A stretch of 64,000 bases of DNA from Candidatus Latescibacterota bacterium (GTDB taxonomy: Bacteria > JAAXHH01), in NCBI GenBank assembly GCA_022822725.1, contig JAJEAN010000001.1:248001-312000 (forward strand). The letters are read 5' to 3'. The notes under the pieces are model-generated. The model worked only from the letters and a program-made list of their open reading frames with translations. It was not told where the DNA came from and searched no databases. Position 1 is the first letter of the stretch, and every line of letters starts with the position of its first letter. Positions 1 through 9,219 of the stretch are shown piece after piece. The translations under genes and the position numbers were made by a program.

Positions 1-13
1 TCCCCCATTCGAT

Positions 14-571
14 GTGATCGCCCGGTCCATCCTGGACGAACTCCGGCGAACGGTGAACCAGATCTCATACGATGAAGTCGAAGCGCTGGTAAGGGAAGTC
101 ACTGGGGCCCAGCGGATTTTCGTTGCCGGTGCGGGACGCTCCGGGCTGGTCATGCGCGGTTTCGCCATGCGGCTTGCGCAGCTCGGCCTGTCGGCCCACG
201 TGGTGGGCGAAACGACCTCGACCGCGGTCCGACGGGGAGATCTGCTGCTGATCGGATCGGGATCGGGCGAGACGGACCGCCTGGTCCACTATGCCGGGAA
301 AGCGGCCGAGGCCGGCGCACGCGTTGCGGCGGCGACCGCCGACCCGGATTCTCCCGCGGCCAGGCTGGCGGACGTTGTCGTCGTCATACCCGCGCCCACG
401 CCGAAGTCATCGAAAGAATCCGGCGGTCCGGCACACCGGTCGCGCCAGCCGATGGGCACGCTCTTCGAACAGAGTCTCGGGGTGATGCTCGATGCCTGCG
501 TCATGCTGCTCATGGCGCGGCTCGAAGAAACCGGGCGGAGCATGTTCGCAAGGCACGCCAACCTGGAGTAG
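14..571 (+). CDS. hxlB: SIS-domain 6-phospho-3-hexuloisomerase-like protein
   Basis: This 185-residue single SIS-domain protein matches the usual length of 6-phospho-3-hexuloisomerases, which interconvert arabino-3-hexulose 6-phosphate and fructose 6-phosphate in the cytoplasm. GAGRSG lies at residues 39-44, the phosphate-binding SGSGET at 82-87, and PMGTLFEQS at 146-154, a stretch typical of this family. The chosen start is a GTG. The frame stays open to the left edge, so the true start could lie outside the window. A 3-hexulose-6-phosphate synthase partner (hxlA) is not visible and may lie upstream. Assignment to the SIS family is secure; the exact sugar phosphate is inferred from the family. 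Confidence 0.8.
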   Translation: MIARSILDELRRTVNQISYDEVEALVREVTGAQRIFVAGAGRSGLVMRGFAMRLAQLGLSAHVVGETTSTAVRRGDLLLIGSGSGETDRLVHYAGKAAEAGARVAAATADPDSPAARLADVVVVIPAPTPKSSKESGGPAHRSRQPMGTLFEQSLGVMLDACVMLLMARLEETGRSMFARHANLE

Positions 572-646
572 GCGCCCGTCGTTCCCGTGGGCGCCGGTTG
601 TTCCTGTAAGCGCCGATCGTTCCCTTAGGCGCCGGTCGTTCCGGCG
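571..646. repeat. Four tandem degenerate 19-bp repeats
   Basis: Four consecutive 19-base units (571-589, 590-608, 609-627, 628-646) share the pattern GGCGCCGGTCGTTCC plus four variable bases. They start directly after the stop of the SIS-domain gene and lie between convergent genes. I see no clear hairpin with a T-tract, so this is a short tandem array rather than an obvious terminator. Confidence 0.75.
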
Positions 647-672
647 TTTGCTGCGGACCTGGACCGCGGACG

Positions 673-2292
673 CTATGCCTTCGACAAGCGCTTGAGGACT
701 TCCCGGTTCAGGACGGCCTTCAGGAATTCACGCCAGTGGCCGTTGCGGTCTCTATCCGCGGACCGATAGGGATCGGTGCCCATATAAATCGCGCCGCCGG
801 CCTTGTGCGGCTTCAGGATCACCGCGGCCGAACCGTCGCCCCACCGTCCGATGACGCGCACGTCGTCGTCGATTTCCGCCAGTCTCATCCGCCAGTGGTG
901 CGCTTCGAGCGCGGCACCTTCGGGCAGGTCGGGCCAGCCGGCGGTCAGCAGGATCCGGTCCGGATCGTTGAGGACGGACTCCGCCTGTATGCCGAACAGG
1001 CGTGCTCGCGCGTCGCCGTGACGCATCCCCTCGTCCAGGCTGAAGTCGTCGGCCGACCCCACGATCCATCCGCCTGCCCGCATGAAGCGGATCAGACGGT
1101 CGACGACCGCGTCTCTGACCGTTGGGCAGGGCGTGCAGCACAACCATTCACACCCGGAAAGCCGGTCTCCGTCCGATATCTGGTGATCGGACGCGTAGCC
1201 CACTTCTTGCCCTGTGCTTTCTTCGAGGATGCCGTGGGGCGTCCATACGTCCAGTGCGGGCACGCGGCTGGCGAAGGAATCGTACGAAAGCAGGCATCGG
1301 TATTCCGCGGACGAAGCATTCGGACGTTCCATCTCCGTCACCGATCGACTGAGCGCGGAAATCGCCGTCCATTGCTCCGCGTTCGATTCCGACAGGGACC
1401 TGCCCCTTATGGGCCTGTCTTCCCACCAAGCGGAATCGTCCCAGTTATGCCAGCCGACGGCCGACACCCCCGGCGCGCAGGCCGCGGCCGTCCACTCCCG
1501 CAGCTCCCGCAGCGTGGCCTGGTACCTGCCCCGCATCATCTGCGAGCCGACGACCATCCAGACGTCCGCTTCCGCCAGAGACCCGGCAGCGCGCGCCGCC
1601 CATCGGATCAGGCGGCCGGCATCCGTCGCGGACTGCACCCGCGGGGATCCCGGATCGATGATGACGAAGTCCAGTGCACGGGCCGTCTGCTGAAAGTGGA
1701 CCAGCGTCTCAGCCGGCAGGAGGGCGTCGAGATGGAAAGCCATCGTCGTCTTCAGGTTCGATTTCACCTTCTTCACGGACTGGGCCACCTCCGCCGCGAA
1801 CAGCGCATACTGTTCCATCTGCCAGATCCTGCGTCCGTGCAGGTACCCGTCTTCGGTCATTTCCATGGTCAACAGGCGGCCTTCGACGGACTCCATCACC
1901 TGTTGCCAGCGGTCCTCGGGGTACTCGCTGCCTCCCGTGGGTGCGTCCTCCAGTTGCAACGCGTACAAACCCTTGCAGGAACCGAATACTTCCGACACGC
2001 GCCGCACATAGTCGAGGCGCCACGCCCGGGTGTCGGGCAACAGGTACAGGGCCTTCGGGTTGCCGATGTGCAGGATGGACCGGATTCCCGCGTCCGCCGC
2101 GGCGTCGATCATTTCTTTCACCCGGTCCGTCTGGTCTTCCGAGGCCAGCTGGTTTCTCAGATCGAATCCGTCTCTGAAGACAACGAATTGAAATCCGCCG
2201 GCCTTGAGCTCGGCGAAGTCGTCGCGCCACCGGTCCGCGCGGTCAAAATCGTTATAGTACGTGAAGGCCTGCAGTTTTGTTTTGGCGAACAT
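673..2292 (-). CDS. Glycosidase-like protein of unknown specificity
   Basis: A 539-residue protein without an evident signal peptide. Residues 1 to about 320 look like a TIM barrel of the glycosyl-hydrolase type: an N-terminal strand with FTYYND, LQLEDAP at 112-118 (possible acidic residues at a strand end), and GWHNWDDSAWW near 283-293. The remaining 200 residues resemble the flavodoxin-like trimerisation domain of GH42-type enzymes and end in a GTDPYR-containing strand. I cannot assign a substrate or a named GH family. It is the last gene of a minus-strand run behind the Omp85 gene, separated by a short repeat-bearing gap. A purine-rich GGGAG sits close upstream of the ATG. Confidence 0.6.
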   Translation of the reverse strand: MFAKTKLQAFTYYNDFDRADRWRDDFAELKAGGFQFVVFRDGFDLRNQLASEDQTDRVKEMIDAAADAGIRSILHIGNPKALYLLPDTRAWRLDYVRRVSEVFGSCKGLYALQLEDAPTGGSEYPEDRWQQVMESVEGRLLTMEMTEDGYLHGRRIWQMEQYALFAAEVAQSVKKVKSNLKTTMAFHLDALLPAETLVHFQQTARALDFVIIDPGSPRVQSATDAGRLIRWAARAAGSLAEADVWMVVGSQMMRGRYQATLRELREWTAAACAPGVSAVGWHNWDDSAWWEDRPIRGRSLSESNAEQWTAISALSRSVTEMERPNASSAEYRCLLSYDSFASRVPALDVWTPHGILEESTGQEVGYASDHQISDGDRLSGCEWLCCTPCPTVRDAVVDRLIRFMRAGGWIVGSADDFSLDEGMRHGDARARLFGIQAESVLNDPDRILLTAGWPDLPEGAALEAHHWRMRLAEIDDDVRVIGRWGDGSAAVILKPHKAGGAIYMGTDPYRSADRDRNGHWREFLKAVLNREVLKRLSKA

Positions 2293-2324
2293 GTCTCCCT
2301 GCCCGATATGAATCCGTGATTGGT

Positions 2325-2370
2325 TCCGTGGATGGTCCGTGGTTGTATCCGTGGATGGTCCGTGGTTGTA
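2325..2370. repeat. Perfect 23-bp tandem duplication
   Basis: Two identical adjacent 23-base copies (2325-2347 and 2348-2370), each itself containing the near-duplicate words TCCGTGGATGG and TCCGTGGTTG. They lie in the gap upstream of the glycosidase-like gene. No gene is seen between 2293 and 2467. Confidence 0.85.
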
Positions 2371-2467
2371 ATCGCGACTGAAATCGCCGCTGAAGTCGCG
2401 TCGGTCAATGGGTGAATAGGTAAATGGGTTAATGAAGGTAAGGCGGATAGGCGCCGTCCGGTCAGCT

Positions 2468-4357
2468 TCAAAACGCCTGTCCGAGACCGAAGTAGAAGAA
2501 GGTCCGGTCGTACTTCCTCGAATTGGGCGGGTCGATCTTGCTTTGATTGTGAAAGCCCACGTCGCCCCGTATCAGCCCGATGGGCGAATTCACCCGGACG
2601 CCCGCCCCGTAACCAAGCAGGAGATCTCCGAAACCGAAAGAACCCACCGTCTTTCCTACCCCGCCCCAGTCCGCGAATACGGCCAGGTCAAACCGGGAGA
2701 AGGGTATCTGCATTTCATGCTGTGCGCTGATGGCGATCAGTCCGCCGTCGGGCTGGCCGATCCGGTTTATGCCGAAACCCCGCACCGATCGGTCGCCTCC
2801 GATGAACAGTCTGCTGTCGAGAGGTACGCGGTTCTCATTCAGCGCCCTCACGTAGGCAAACGAGACAGCGGTTGAAAAATCCGGCGCGTTGGGAAAGGAC
2901 AGGTATTTACGGGCTATGGCCCTCACCGTAAGTATCGAGCTCCGGTTGAGCGTGGAACTGCCGAGCAGAGGGCTGGCCACGCTGCTCTGGAATTGACCGA
3001 AGAATCCCGTCTTCGGGTTCAGGATATCATCCCGCGTGTCGTACGTCACAAGCCCGGTCAGACTGCCTTCGCGCCTGGACCGGAGGCTGTCGACTTCCGA
3101 ACCGCTTCGCAGGAGTTCGGCCAGTTCGTCGCTGAGCGACGATACCTCGATGTTCTTCAGCGTATAGGTCAGTTGGCTTCGGTAGGTGCGGGAGAGTTCG
3201 CGGTTGACCGCCACGGACACGCCCGCTTCCTGCTCGGTATGGCTGATGCGGTCCTCGCGCCGGAAGAACGCGCGCAGGATGCCTGTCGTCCTGGTCCGGA
3301 ACAACCACGGCTGCGTGACCCCCGACTCGACGTGCTGGAAGAGCGAACTGATCTGACCGTTTGCGCCGATGGTGATCCCCCGTCCCAGCCAGTTCCGGTA
3401 GGCGACGCTGAAGCTGCCTCTGAAGCGTTCCGCCGTGGCGAACCCGGCGCCGAAGCTCACCTCGCCCCCGGGCAGTTCGGTGACCTCCACCACCAGGTCC
3501 CGCACCGTAGCGGAGGTGTCGCTCCTCAGGGGAGACAGGCGCACGCTGCGGAACAGGCCTGTCTGGAAGAGCCGGGTCTGGCTCAAGGATATCTTCGCGT
3601 TGTCGTAGAGCTCTCCCGGTTGGATCTCCAGTTCGCGGATCACTACGTTTCTGTGGGTCTTCCGCAGACCTCGGACCTGTATCGCGCCCACGCTGACGGG
3701 ATGCCCTTCGACAACCCGGAAGTTTACGGTAACGGAGTGGTCCTCCACGTGCAGCACGATGTTCGAGTCCACCACCACGTCCAGCAGCGCCCGGCGATCG
3801 GCGAGACGTTGGATGTAACGTTTGTCCCTCGCGGCGGACAAACGGAAGAAAACCTGGCCTTCCCGCGTGATCAGGTTCTGCCGCACCTCGTCTTCGGACA
3901 GGTATCCGAAGCCGTTCAGATTAACCGCGCGCACGGTGTACCGAGGGCCTTCGTCGATGACGATCCTGAGCGCGACCCGATCCGTGTCAATCTCTTCGCG
4001 AACGGACCGGACCCTTGCATCAAGAAAACCGCTGTTCCTGTAGAAACTCTCTATCGCCGACAGGTCGGTCCGCCAGGTGGCGTTGTTTATTCGTCTGCGT
4101 TGCCAGAATCTGGGCCTTAGAAAACTGTCCGTTCTGGTTTCGATCAGACTGAGAATGCGGTCCTCCGCGATGGACGCGTTGCCATCGACGACGATGCGCT
4201 CGACGATATGGGTCTGCTGGGCGTTGGTGGGGAAAGCGTACAGGATCGCCAGAAGAAACAGCGTCCGGATCGTACCGGGATACCACATCCGGGATGAACC
4301 GGTACGACCCGATTCGGCAACGGTTGGCTTCGAGGGAAGCCTCATTCCCTTAACCAT
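2468..4357 (-). CDS. Omp85-family outer membrane protein (TamA/BamA type)
   Basis: An outer-membrane insertase or translocase. After a signal-like hydrophobic stretch (TLFLLAILYAF) there are three recognisable POTRA modules (starting near IVERIVVDGN, YTVRAVNLNG and VSVGAIQVRG), then a C-terminal barrel with the family hallmark RSVRGFG and a terminal aromatic residue (GLGQAF). Three POTRA-like modules and about 630 residues fit TamA better than the five-POTRA BamA. It lies directly downstream of a TamB-like gene on the same strand, which supports a TamA-TamB translocation module. The start is uncertain: ATG at 4357 avoids a long overlap with tamB, while ATG at 4288 would begin immediately before the signal sequence. 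Confidence 0.85.
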   Translation of the reverse strand: MVKGMRLPSKPTVAESGRTGSSRMWYPGTIRTLFLLAILYAFPTNAQQTHIVERIVVDGNASIAEDRILSLIETRTDSFLRPRFWQRRRINNATWRTDLSAIESFYRNSGFLDARVRSVREEIDTDRVALRIVIDEGPRYTVRAVNLNGFGYLSEDEVRQNLITREGQVFFRLSAARDKRYIQRLADRRALLDVVVDSNIVLHVEDHSVTVNFRVVEGHPVSVGAIQVRGLRKTHRNVVIRELEIQPGELYDNAKISLSQTRLFQTGLFRSVRLSPLRSDTSATVRDLVVEVTELPGGEVSFGAGFATAERFRGSFSVAYRNWLGRGITIGANGQISSLFQHVESGVTQPWLFRTRTTGILRAFFRREDRISHTEQEAGVSVAVNRELSRTYRSQLTYTLKNIEVSSLSDELAELLRSGSEVDSLRSRREGSLTGLVTYDTRDDILNPKTGFFGQFQSSVASPLLGSSTLNRSSILTVRAIARKYLSFPNAPDFSTAVSFAYVRALNENRVPLDSRLFIGGDRSVRGFGINRIGQPDGGLIAISAQHEMQIPFSRFDLAVFADWGGVGKTVGSFGFGDLLLGYGAGVRVNSPIGLIRGDVGFHNQSKIDPPNSRKYDRTFFYFGLGQAF

Positions 4358-4412
4358 GTGTATTGCCTGACCGTTTGGTCCCGTGACGTCCTTACATGCA
4401 AAGGCGCTCAGC

Positions 4413-7400
4413 TTACCGAAACCGGAATTTGACCCGGAGGTCGATTCCATTCTGGGGAAGTTCGCCCGATTGATCGGAAAACGTCTCGATATACAGGAAA
4501 TCGGTCAGTTGGTAACCGACCCGCAGCGAGTAATCCGAAGATTGAAACAACCGGGTAAAGCTGACCCGGGCGCGCCGGTTGATCCGCTTGCTGAGGGTAA
4601 GTTGAACCGGCGATCCGGCTTGAATGGCGCTGTTCATCGAGAAAGGATCACCCTCGACCTGGACTTCGTCGAGATTCAACAAGGCCTCTGCGAGTGCCTC
4701 TCCGGTCATCAAAAAGGCCCTGTTTCTCATGCCGGCGTATTCATCGGGCGTACCCAGGCTGGTGAGTCCGGCCGTGCCGAAAGTCAGCAGGGAGACGACC
4801 TCGGGACCGTAGATTACCTCGGGACCGGCAAGCGACCGGGAACCCGAAGCCAGAATCTCGGTCGCGTTATCGTCGCGCGGCGCCGCACGCAACTGGGGTG
4901 TCACCGTCGACACCGGTCCGGATGCGAGCAGTTCCACTTCGTAATAAGTATCGTGAATGTCGCGAACGCGGGGCGCCCAGGCCTGTATGTTCAGGACCGG
5001 GTCGAGCTGCGCCACCGGGTACTCGATCAATGCGGTGAAGCTCTCCAACGGTACGCGCCTGGTCAGGTCGATCCGACCGGTTTCCAGTTCGAAGGTTGCG
5101 CCCAGGTACCTGATCACGCCTTCTTCCTCGGCGACGGCGTTTCCGGTCACCAGGGGATTCTGCACCGTATTGCCGAGGGCCACTCCGCCCTCGACGGTCA
5201 GTTGGGCGATATTGTTCTCGACGTCCAGGTCGGTCACGTCCACGGCTACGTCCAGCGCGATGCTCTCCAGGAACGGGTCCGGCGTGTCCTGCGGACGTAT
5301 GATCGCGTTGTCGAGAAGCAATTCGCCTATATCCAGCGAATGCGTGACCACTCCGGTCACGACGATCGGATCGGCTACATTGTAAATCCGCGAAAGGTCC
5401 CTGTTGCCGGTCCAGGCAAGCGTTCCGTCGATTACAAGCATGGCCGAACCGAGTCGTTCCACTTCAGCCTGGCTGAAATCGGCATAGGCTTCGATTTCGG
5501 CGAAGGACAGGTTGTCTGTCAAGAGGTCGCCAGAAACCCGGACCGTGCCGTCCCCGGCGCGGAACGTCACGGGCTTTAGCGCGAAGGCGCCTCCGTCGAC
5601 GTCGACCTGGAGTACGTCTGCCCGGAACATCGGTTCGAACTCACGGAACCGCACCGCCGCGTCCCGAACGGTGACCTGGCCGACCGACCGGGGAGAAGCG
5701 GGTGTTCCTCCGATGGACATGCGGATGTCGGCCTTCCCCTCGATGCGTTCGAGATCGTACACGATACCACTAAGGAAAGACAGGTCGATGTCGTCTCCTT
5801 CGACGGTCAGGGCGATATCCTCCACACCGGTCGCATCGCCGGTCCACTCGGTACGGGCCGGGTCATAGGGTATGGTTCCGTGGGCGGTTATGGTATCGCC
5901 GCCTTTGCTGATCCGCAGGTCCCGGACGGCGATTTCCCCGCCGCCATACACCAGGTGGACGGAGAGGCTGTCCAGGGAGGCTTGATTGTATCTCGGTTGA
6001 TCCAAGGCAGCACGGGCGTCTATGACCCGGGCGGAGGCCGGACCGGTGACTTCGATCCGGGTATTCACGTTGCCACCCAGGGGAAGATCGAGATTGGCCA
6101 GCGCCATCAGGGCGTCCATTCTGATCTGCTCACCCAGGATGACGAGGTCGGACGCACCCGCCTCGGTTCCGCCATCGACGTATGCCAGGCGGCCGCGCAT
6201 CGTAAGCCGGCCCCGCTCGTCATCGGGTTGATTGATTCGGCGGATCGTGGCGGACATGGAATCCATATGGATGTGGGCCCCGTCGAAGTGCAGCCTGACG
6301 GGTTCCGTGTTCACCAGCTCGTTCTGAAGTCCGAAAAGTTTCAGTGAATCCAGCGCCATGACCCCGTTGACGTCGCCGCGGTCCCGGACCGAACCGTTCA
6401 CGTCGATCCTGCCCCGGATGTACCCGTCCAGATCGGCGGGAACCACCTCGAAGAACTCCCGCAGGGGCGCCACGGCCAGGTTGTCCACGACCAGGGACGC
6501 CGTGTATCTTTCGCCGGCCGGAAGCGACTCCGGCTGGACGTCCGGGGCCCATCGGAGATCGACCGGATAGACAAGATCGATCTCCGACCGTCCCAACGGG
6601 CTGTCCACGGATAGCATGGGAACCCGAAGCAAACGGTCTTCATAAAGCGCCGAGGCGGTCACCGTGCCAAGCAGGTTGGTTCTGATTCCCCTCGCATAAC
6701 TCACGTTCGAAACGGTCAGCTGGCCGTCGATGCTGGGATCGCCCGGGGTTCCTCCCAGGGAGATCGCCCCGTCCATGGCGCCGCTGAACATGCCGTCCGA
6801 CACCAGAAATGGCGAGAAGAGCTCCAGCTGCACGCCTTCCAGGACGGTCTCGAGGTCGACCGGTCCGTCCGCGGCGAGACTCGCCGTGCCGTCGACCGTT
6901 ACGCGGCCGAAATCGCCTGCCAGTCTGAATTCGTCCACGGTAATGACCTGGTTTTCCAACTTCATGGTGGAAGGGGCCTCGGAATGGAGTATCCGGTCGT
7001 TCATCAATACATCCAGCGAATCGAGGGAGACCGTTATGGTGGACAAGTCCGGATACCCGGCCAGTCCCACGGCGTGTACGCTCCCGCTGAACGTGCCGGT
7101 GCCGCCTTCGATCGGTCTCTTGGAGAGTATGGAGAGCAGCGGAGACAGTGAAGTCTGCAGCAGATCGACCCGCAGGTCGTAGGGGTACTGCCCGGTCAGC
7201 TCGAGGGATCCTTCCGCGTGCACGGTGGGACCCGGCACCCGGGTCATGGTGAAGTCCAGGCGGTCCGTGCTGATCGTCATTTCCAGGTCGGTGTCTCCCA
7301 GGTCTTCGTTTTGAATCGACAGGTTTTGGACGGTGCCCTTCCCCGTTACGGTGGGCTGTTGAAGGGTACCGGCAATATCGCCCCGCATGCGAAGGATGGC

Positions 7401-9188
7401 GTCCAGCCCCCACCAGGATTCACTGCTGAGGTAATCTCCGAGCCTGAGGTCATGCACGTTGAAGTATCCTGAAACCGACCGGTCGCCGGCCAGGTTCGTC
7501 CTGGCCCGGAGCTCAAGTCTGTCCAGCACGGCGTTGATCGTCAGGTTGCGTCTTTCGTCCAGAAAACCTTCGATTTTCGTCTCGCCGAGGAGGACATCGC
7601 CATAGGCCAGGCCGCTGACCCAGCCTCCCAGCCGCACGGTCGGCCGCCGAAGCGTGCCCAGAAGGTAGAGATCCAGGTCGCCCGAACCGCGGAGTTCTGC
7701 GAAATCCAGCGGCGGCGGCAGCGTTCCGACGTCTTGCGCGACGACCGATCCGGTCAGCTGGATATTCCCGTCCGTACCGAGATGGCCTTCGGTGACGGCC
7801 CGGAAAGACGATTCCTGGAGTTCGGCCCTGAGCAGGCCACGCCGGTACGCGGCCGTCGCCGTTACCTCCCGCAACGGCACACCGCTTATGCTCACCAGGG
7901 CGGAAGTAGCGCTCAGATCGGCCCTGCGGGGCGCGTCGTCGAAGCCGCCGCCTTCCATTTCGAAGGCCAGTCCCACCTCACCCGCCAGCTCGCTATCGTC
8001 GCCGACGAGGACCGCTGGCAGCGCGGAGAGTGCGATCCCGGGCGACTCGAGCTGCAGGCGGTATCCGGTAGATTCGTTACTGAAATCGAGCCGGCCCCGT
8101 CCCGATATCAGGCCGGCCTCATGCCTGCCCCTGAAACGGCTGACCGTGAGCACGTCCCGCGCATAGGACAAGTCCACCGAGGCCTGGTTGAACGCGCCGT
8201 ACGCCGATCGCACCACAGGCGACGTGAACCTGGCCTCGACGACCGGATCGGACAGGCCGTTGCGCAGCGACCCGGTCATGCTGAAGATGCCCGGCATGGT
8301 GTTTTCGAAACCGATGATCCGCAGTATGGCGCCTACCTGCCCGTTCGCGGCGAAGTCCAGCGTGGCCGGGTTCCCGTCCGTGGTCGAGATTTCGCCGCCG
8401 ACGTGAAACCTCATCGGGGGACCGTGGGCGGATTCCATGGTCAGGTCGTGAATCGTAAGGTCGTCCCCTTCGAAGTACACTTCCGCGCGCATGTCCGTTG
8501 CCGCGTCCTCGAATCCTCCAATACGGTAAGCCACGTGCCCCGCTTCGATCTCGCCTTCCGCCGTGAACGGCCCGATGAGGGAGCCGCTGAAACCGACTTC
8601 CCCTGCGCTGACTGCCGTGGAATCCGATGGATCGAAATAGCGGAACGTGCCGTTCCTTATCCGCAGGTCGCGCAGATCGAAGGGCAGACCGGAGGTTTCT
8701 CCTTCCGATGCCCCGGCCACTTCACCGTCCTGCGCCGGATCCTGGCTGCCGGCCGCTTCCCCGTCCTGCGCCGGCCCCACAAGCAGCAGGTCCAGGGAGT
8801 TCATCCCGCTGCCTGCGGCGTCTTCGAGGTAGGCCATGCGGAATCCGTCGATATCGACGCTGTAGAGCGGTGCGTCCCCCACCACGGCGTCCCAGACGTT
8901 GAAGTCTATCCTGATTTCGTCCGCGCCCGCGACTTCCATACCGCCCTGGACATCCGCCAGGCTTAAGGACACGCCCCGTATCGCCAGGTGCGTGCGCAAG
9001 CCGGTTTCGACGCCTTCGATCGTTACCTGGCCGTTGAGCCGGTCCTGGACGGTCCGCACCACGGCGCGGCGGACCTGGTCATTGCCCCAGCCGGTACCCA
9101 GCAGGACGAGGACGGCCAGGCTCGCTGCCAGCGTCAATGAGGCGAGCAGGCCCAGTCCTGCGGTCCATATGTTCAGCCGTAGTTTCAT
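4413..9188 (-). CDS. tamB: TamB-like translocation and assembly module protein
   Basis: A 1591-residue envelope protein with one N-terminal membrane anchor (residues about 9-33) followed by AsmA/TamB-type repetitive beta structure. The C-terminal 350 residues match the TamB (DUF490) domain, with words such as EEGVIRYLGATFELETGRI and a final FSDQSGELPQNGIDLRVKFRF. TamB-family proteins bridge inner and outer membranes, and in E. coli TamB works with TamA. Here the Omp85 gene follows immediately. Residues about 140-165 carry a duplicated PAQDGE segment of low complexity. The family is clear; whether it moves autotransporters or lipids in this organism is not visible. Confidence 0.9.
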   Translation of the reverse strand: MKLRLNIWTAGLGLLASLTLAASLAVLVLLGTGWGNDQVRRAVVRTVQDRLNGQVTIEGVETGLRTHLAIRGVSLSLADVQGGMEVAGADEIRIDFNVWDAVVGDAPLYSVDIDGFRMAYLEDAAGSGMNSLDLLLVGPAQDGEAAGSQDPAQDGEVAGASEGETSGLPFDLRDLRIRNGTFRYFDPSDSTAVSAGEVGFSGSLIGPFTAEGEIEAGHVAYRIGGFEDAATDMRAEVYFEGDDLTIHDLTMESAHGPPMRFHVGGEISTTDGNPATLDFAANGQVGAILRIIGFENTMPGIFSMTGSLRNGLSDPVVEARFTSPVVRSAYGAFNQASVDLSYARDVLTVSRFRGRHEAGLISGRGRLDFSNESTGYRLQLESPGIALSALPAVLVGDDSELAGEVGLAFEMEGGGFDDAPRRADLSATSALVSISGVPLREVTATAAYRRGLLRAELQESSFRAVTEGHLGTDGNIQLTGSVVAQDVGTLPPPLDFAELRGSGDLDLYLLGTLRRPTVRLGGWVSGLAYGDVLLGETKIEGFLDERRNLTINAVLDRLELRARTNLAGDRSVSGYFNVHDLRLGDYLSSESWWGLDAILRMRGDIAGTLQQPTVTGKGTVQNLSIQNEDLGDTDLEMTISTDRLDFTMTRVPGPTVHAEGSLELTGQYPYDLRVDLLQTSLSPLLSILSKRPIEGGTGTFSGSVHAVGLAGYPDLSTITVSLDSLDVLMNDRILHSEAPSTMKLENQVITVDEFRLAGDFGRVTVDGTASLAADGPVDLETVLEGVQLELFSPFLVSDGMFSGAMDGAISLGGTPGDPSIDGQLTVSNVSYARGIRTNLLGTVTASALYEDRLLRVPMLSVDSPLGRSEIDLVYPVDLRWAPDVQPESLPAGERYTASLVVDNLAVAPLREFFEVVPADLDGYIRGRIDVNGSVRDRGDVNGVMALDSLKLFGLQNELVNTEPVRLHFDGAHIHMDSMSATIRRINQPDDERGRLTMRGRLAYVDGGTEAGASDLVILGEQIRMDALMALANLDLPLGGNVNTRIEVTGPASARVIDARAALDQPRYNQASLDSLSVHLVYGGGEIAVRDLRISKGGDTITAHGTIPYDPARTEWTGDATGVEDIALTVEGDDIDLSFLSGIVYDLERIEGKADIRMSIGGTPASPRSVGQVTVRDAAVRFREFEPMFRADVLQVDVDGGAFALKPVTFRAGDGTVRVSGDLLTDNLSFAEIEAYADFSQAEVERLGSAMLVIDGTLAWTGNRDLSRIYNVADPIVVTGVVTHSLDIGELLLDNAIIRPQDTPDPFLESIALDVAVDVTDLDVENNIAQLTVEGGVALGNTVQNPLVTGNAVAEEEGVIRYLGATFELETGRIDLTRRVPLESFTALIEYPVAQLDPVLNIQAWAPRVRDIHDTYYEVELLASGPVSTVTPQLRAAPRDDNATEILASGSRSLAGPEVIYGPEVVSLLTFGTAGLTSLGTPDEYAGMRNRAFLMTGEALAEALLNLDEVQVEGDPFSMNSAIQAGSPVQLTLSKRINRRARVSFTRLFQSSDYSLRVGYQLTDFLYIETFSDQSGELPQNGIDLRVKFRFR

Positions 9189-9219
9189 CGTGCCATACCG
9201 TGAGTGATGACTGGAGCCG

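Noticed and set aside
736-2319. Long open frame antisense to the glycosidase-like gene
   Set aside because: It mirrors the real gene codon for codon, has no recognisable domain, and long antisense frames are expected in such GC-rich sequence.
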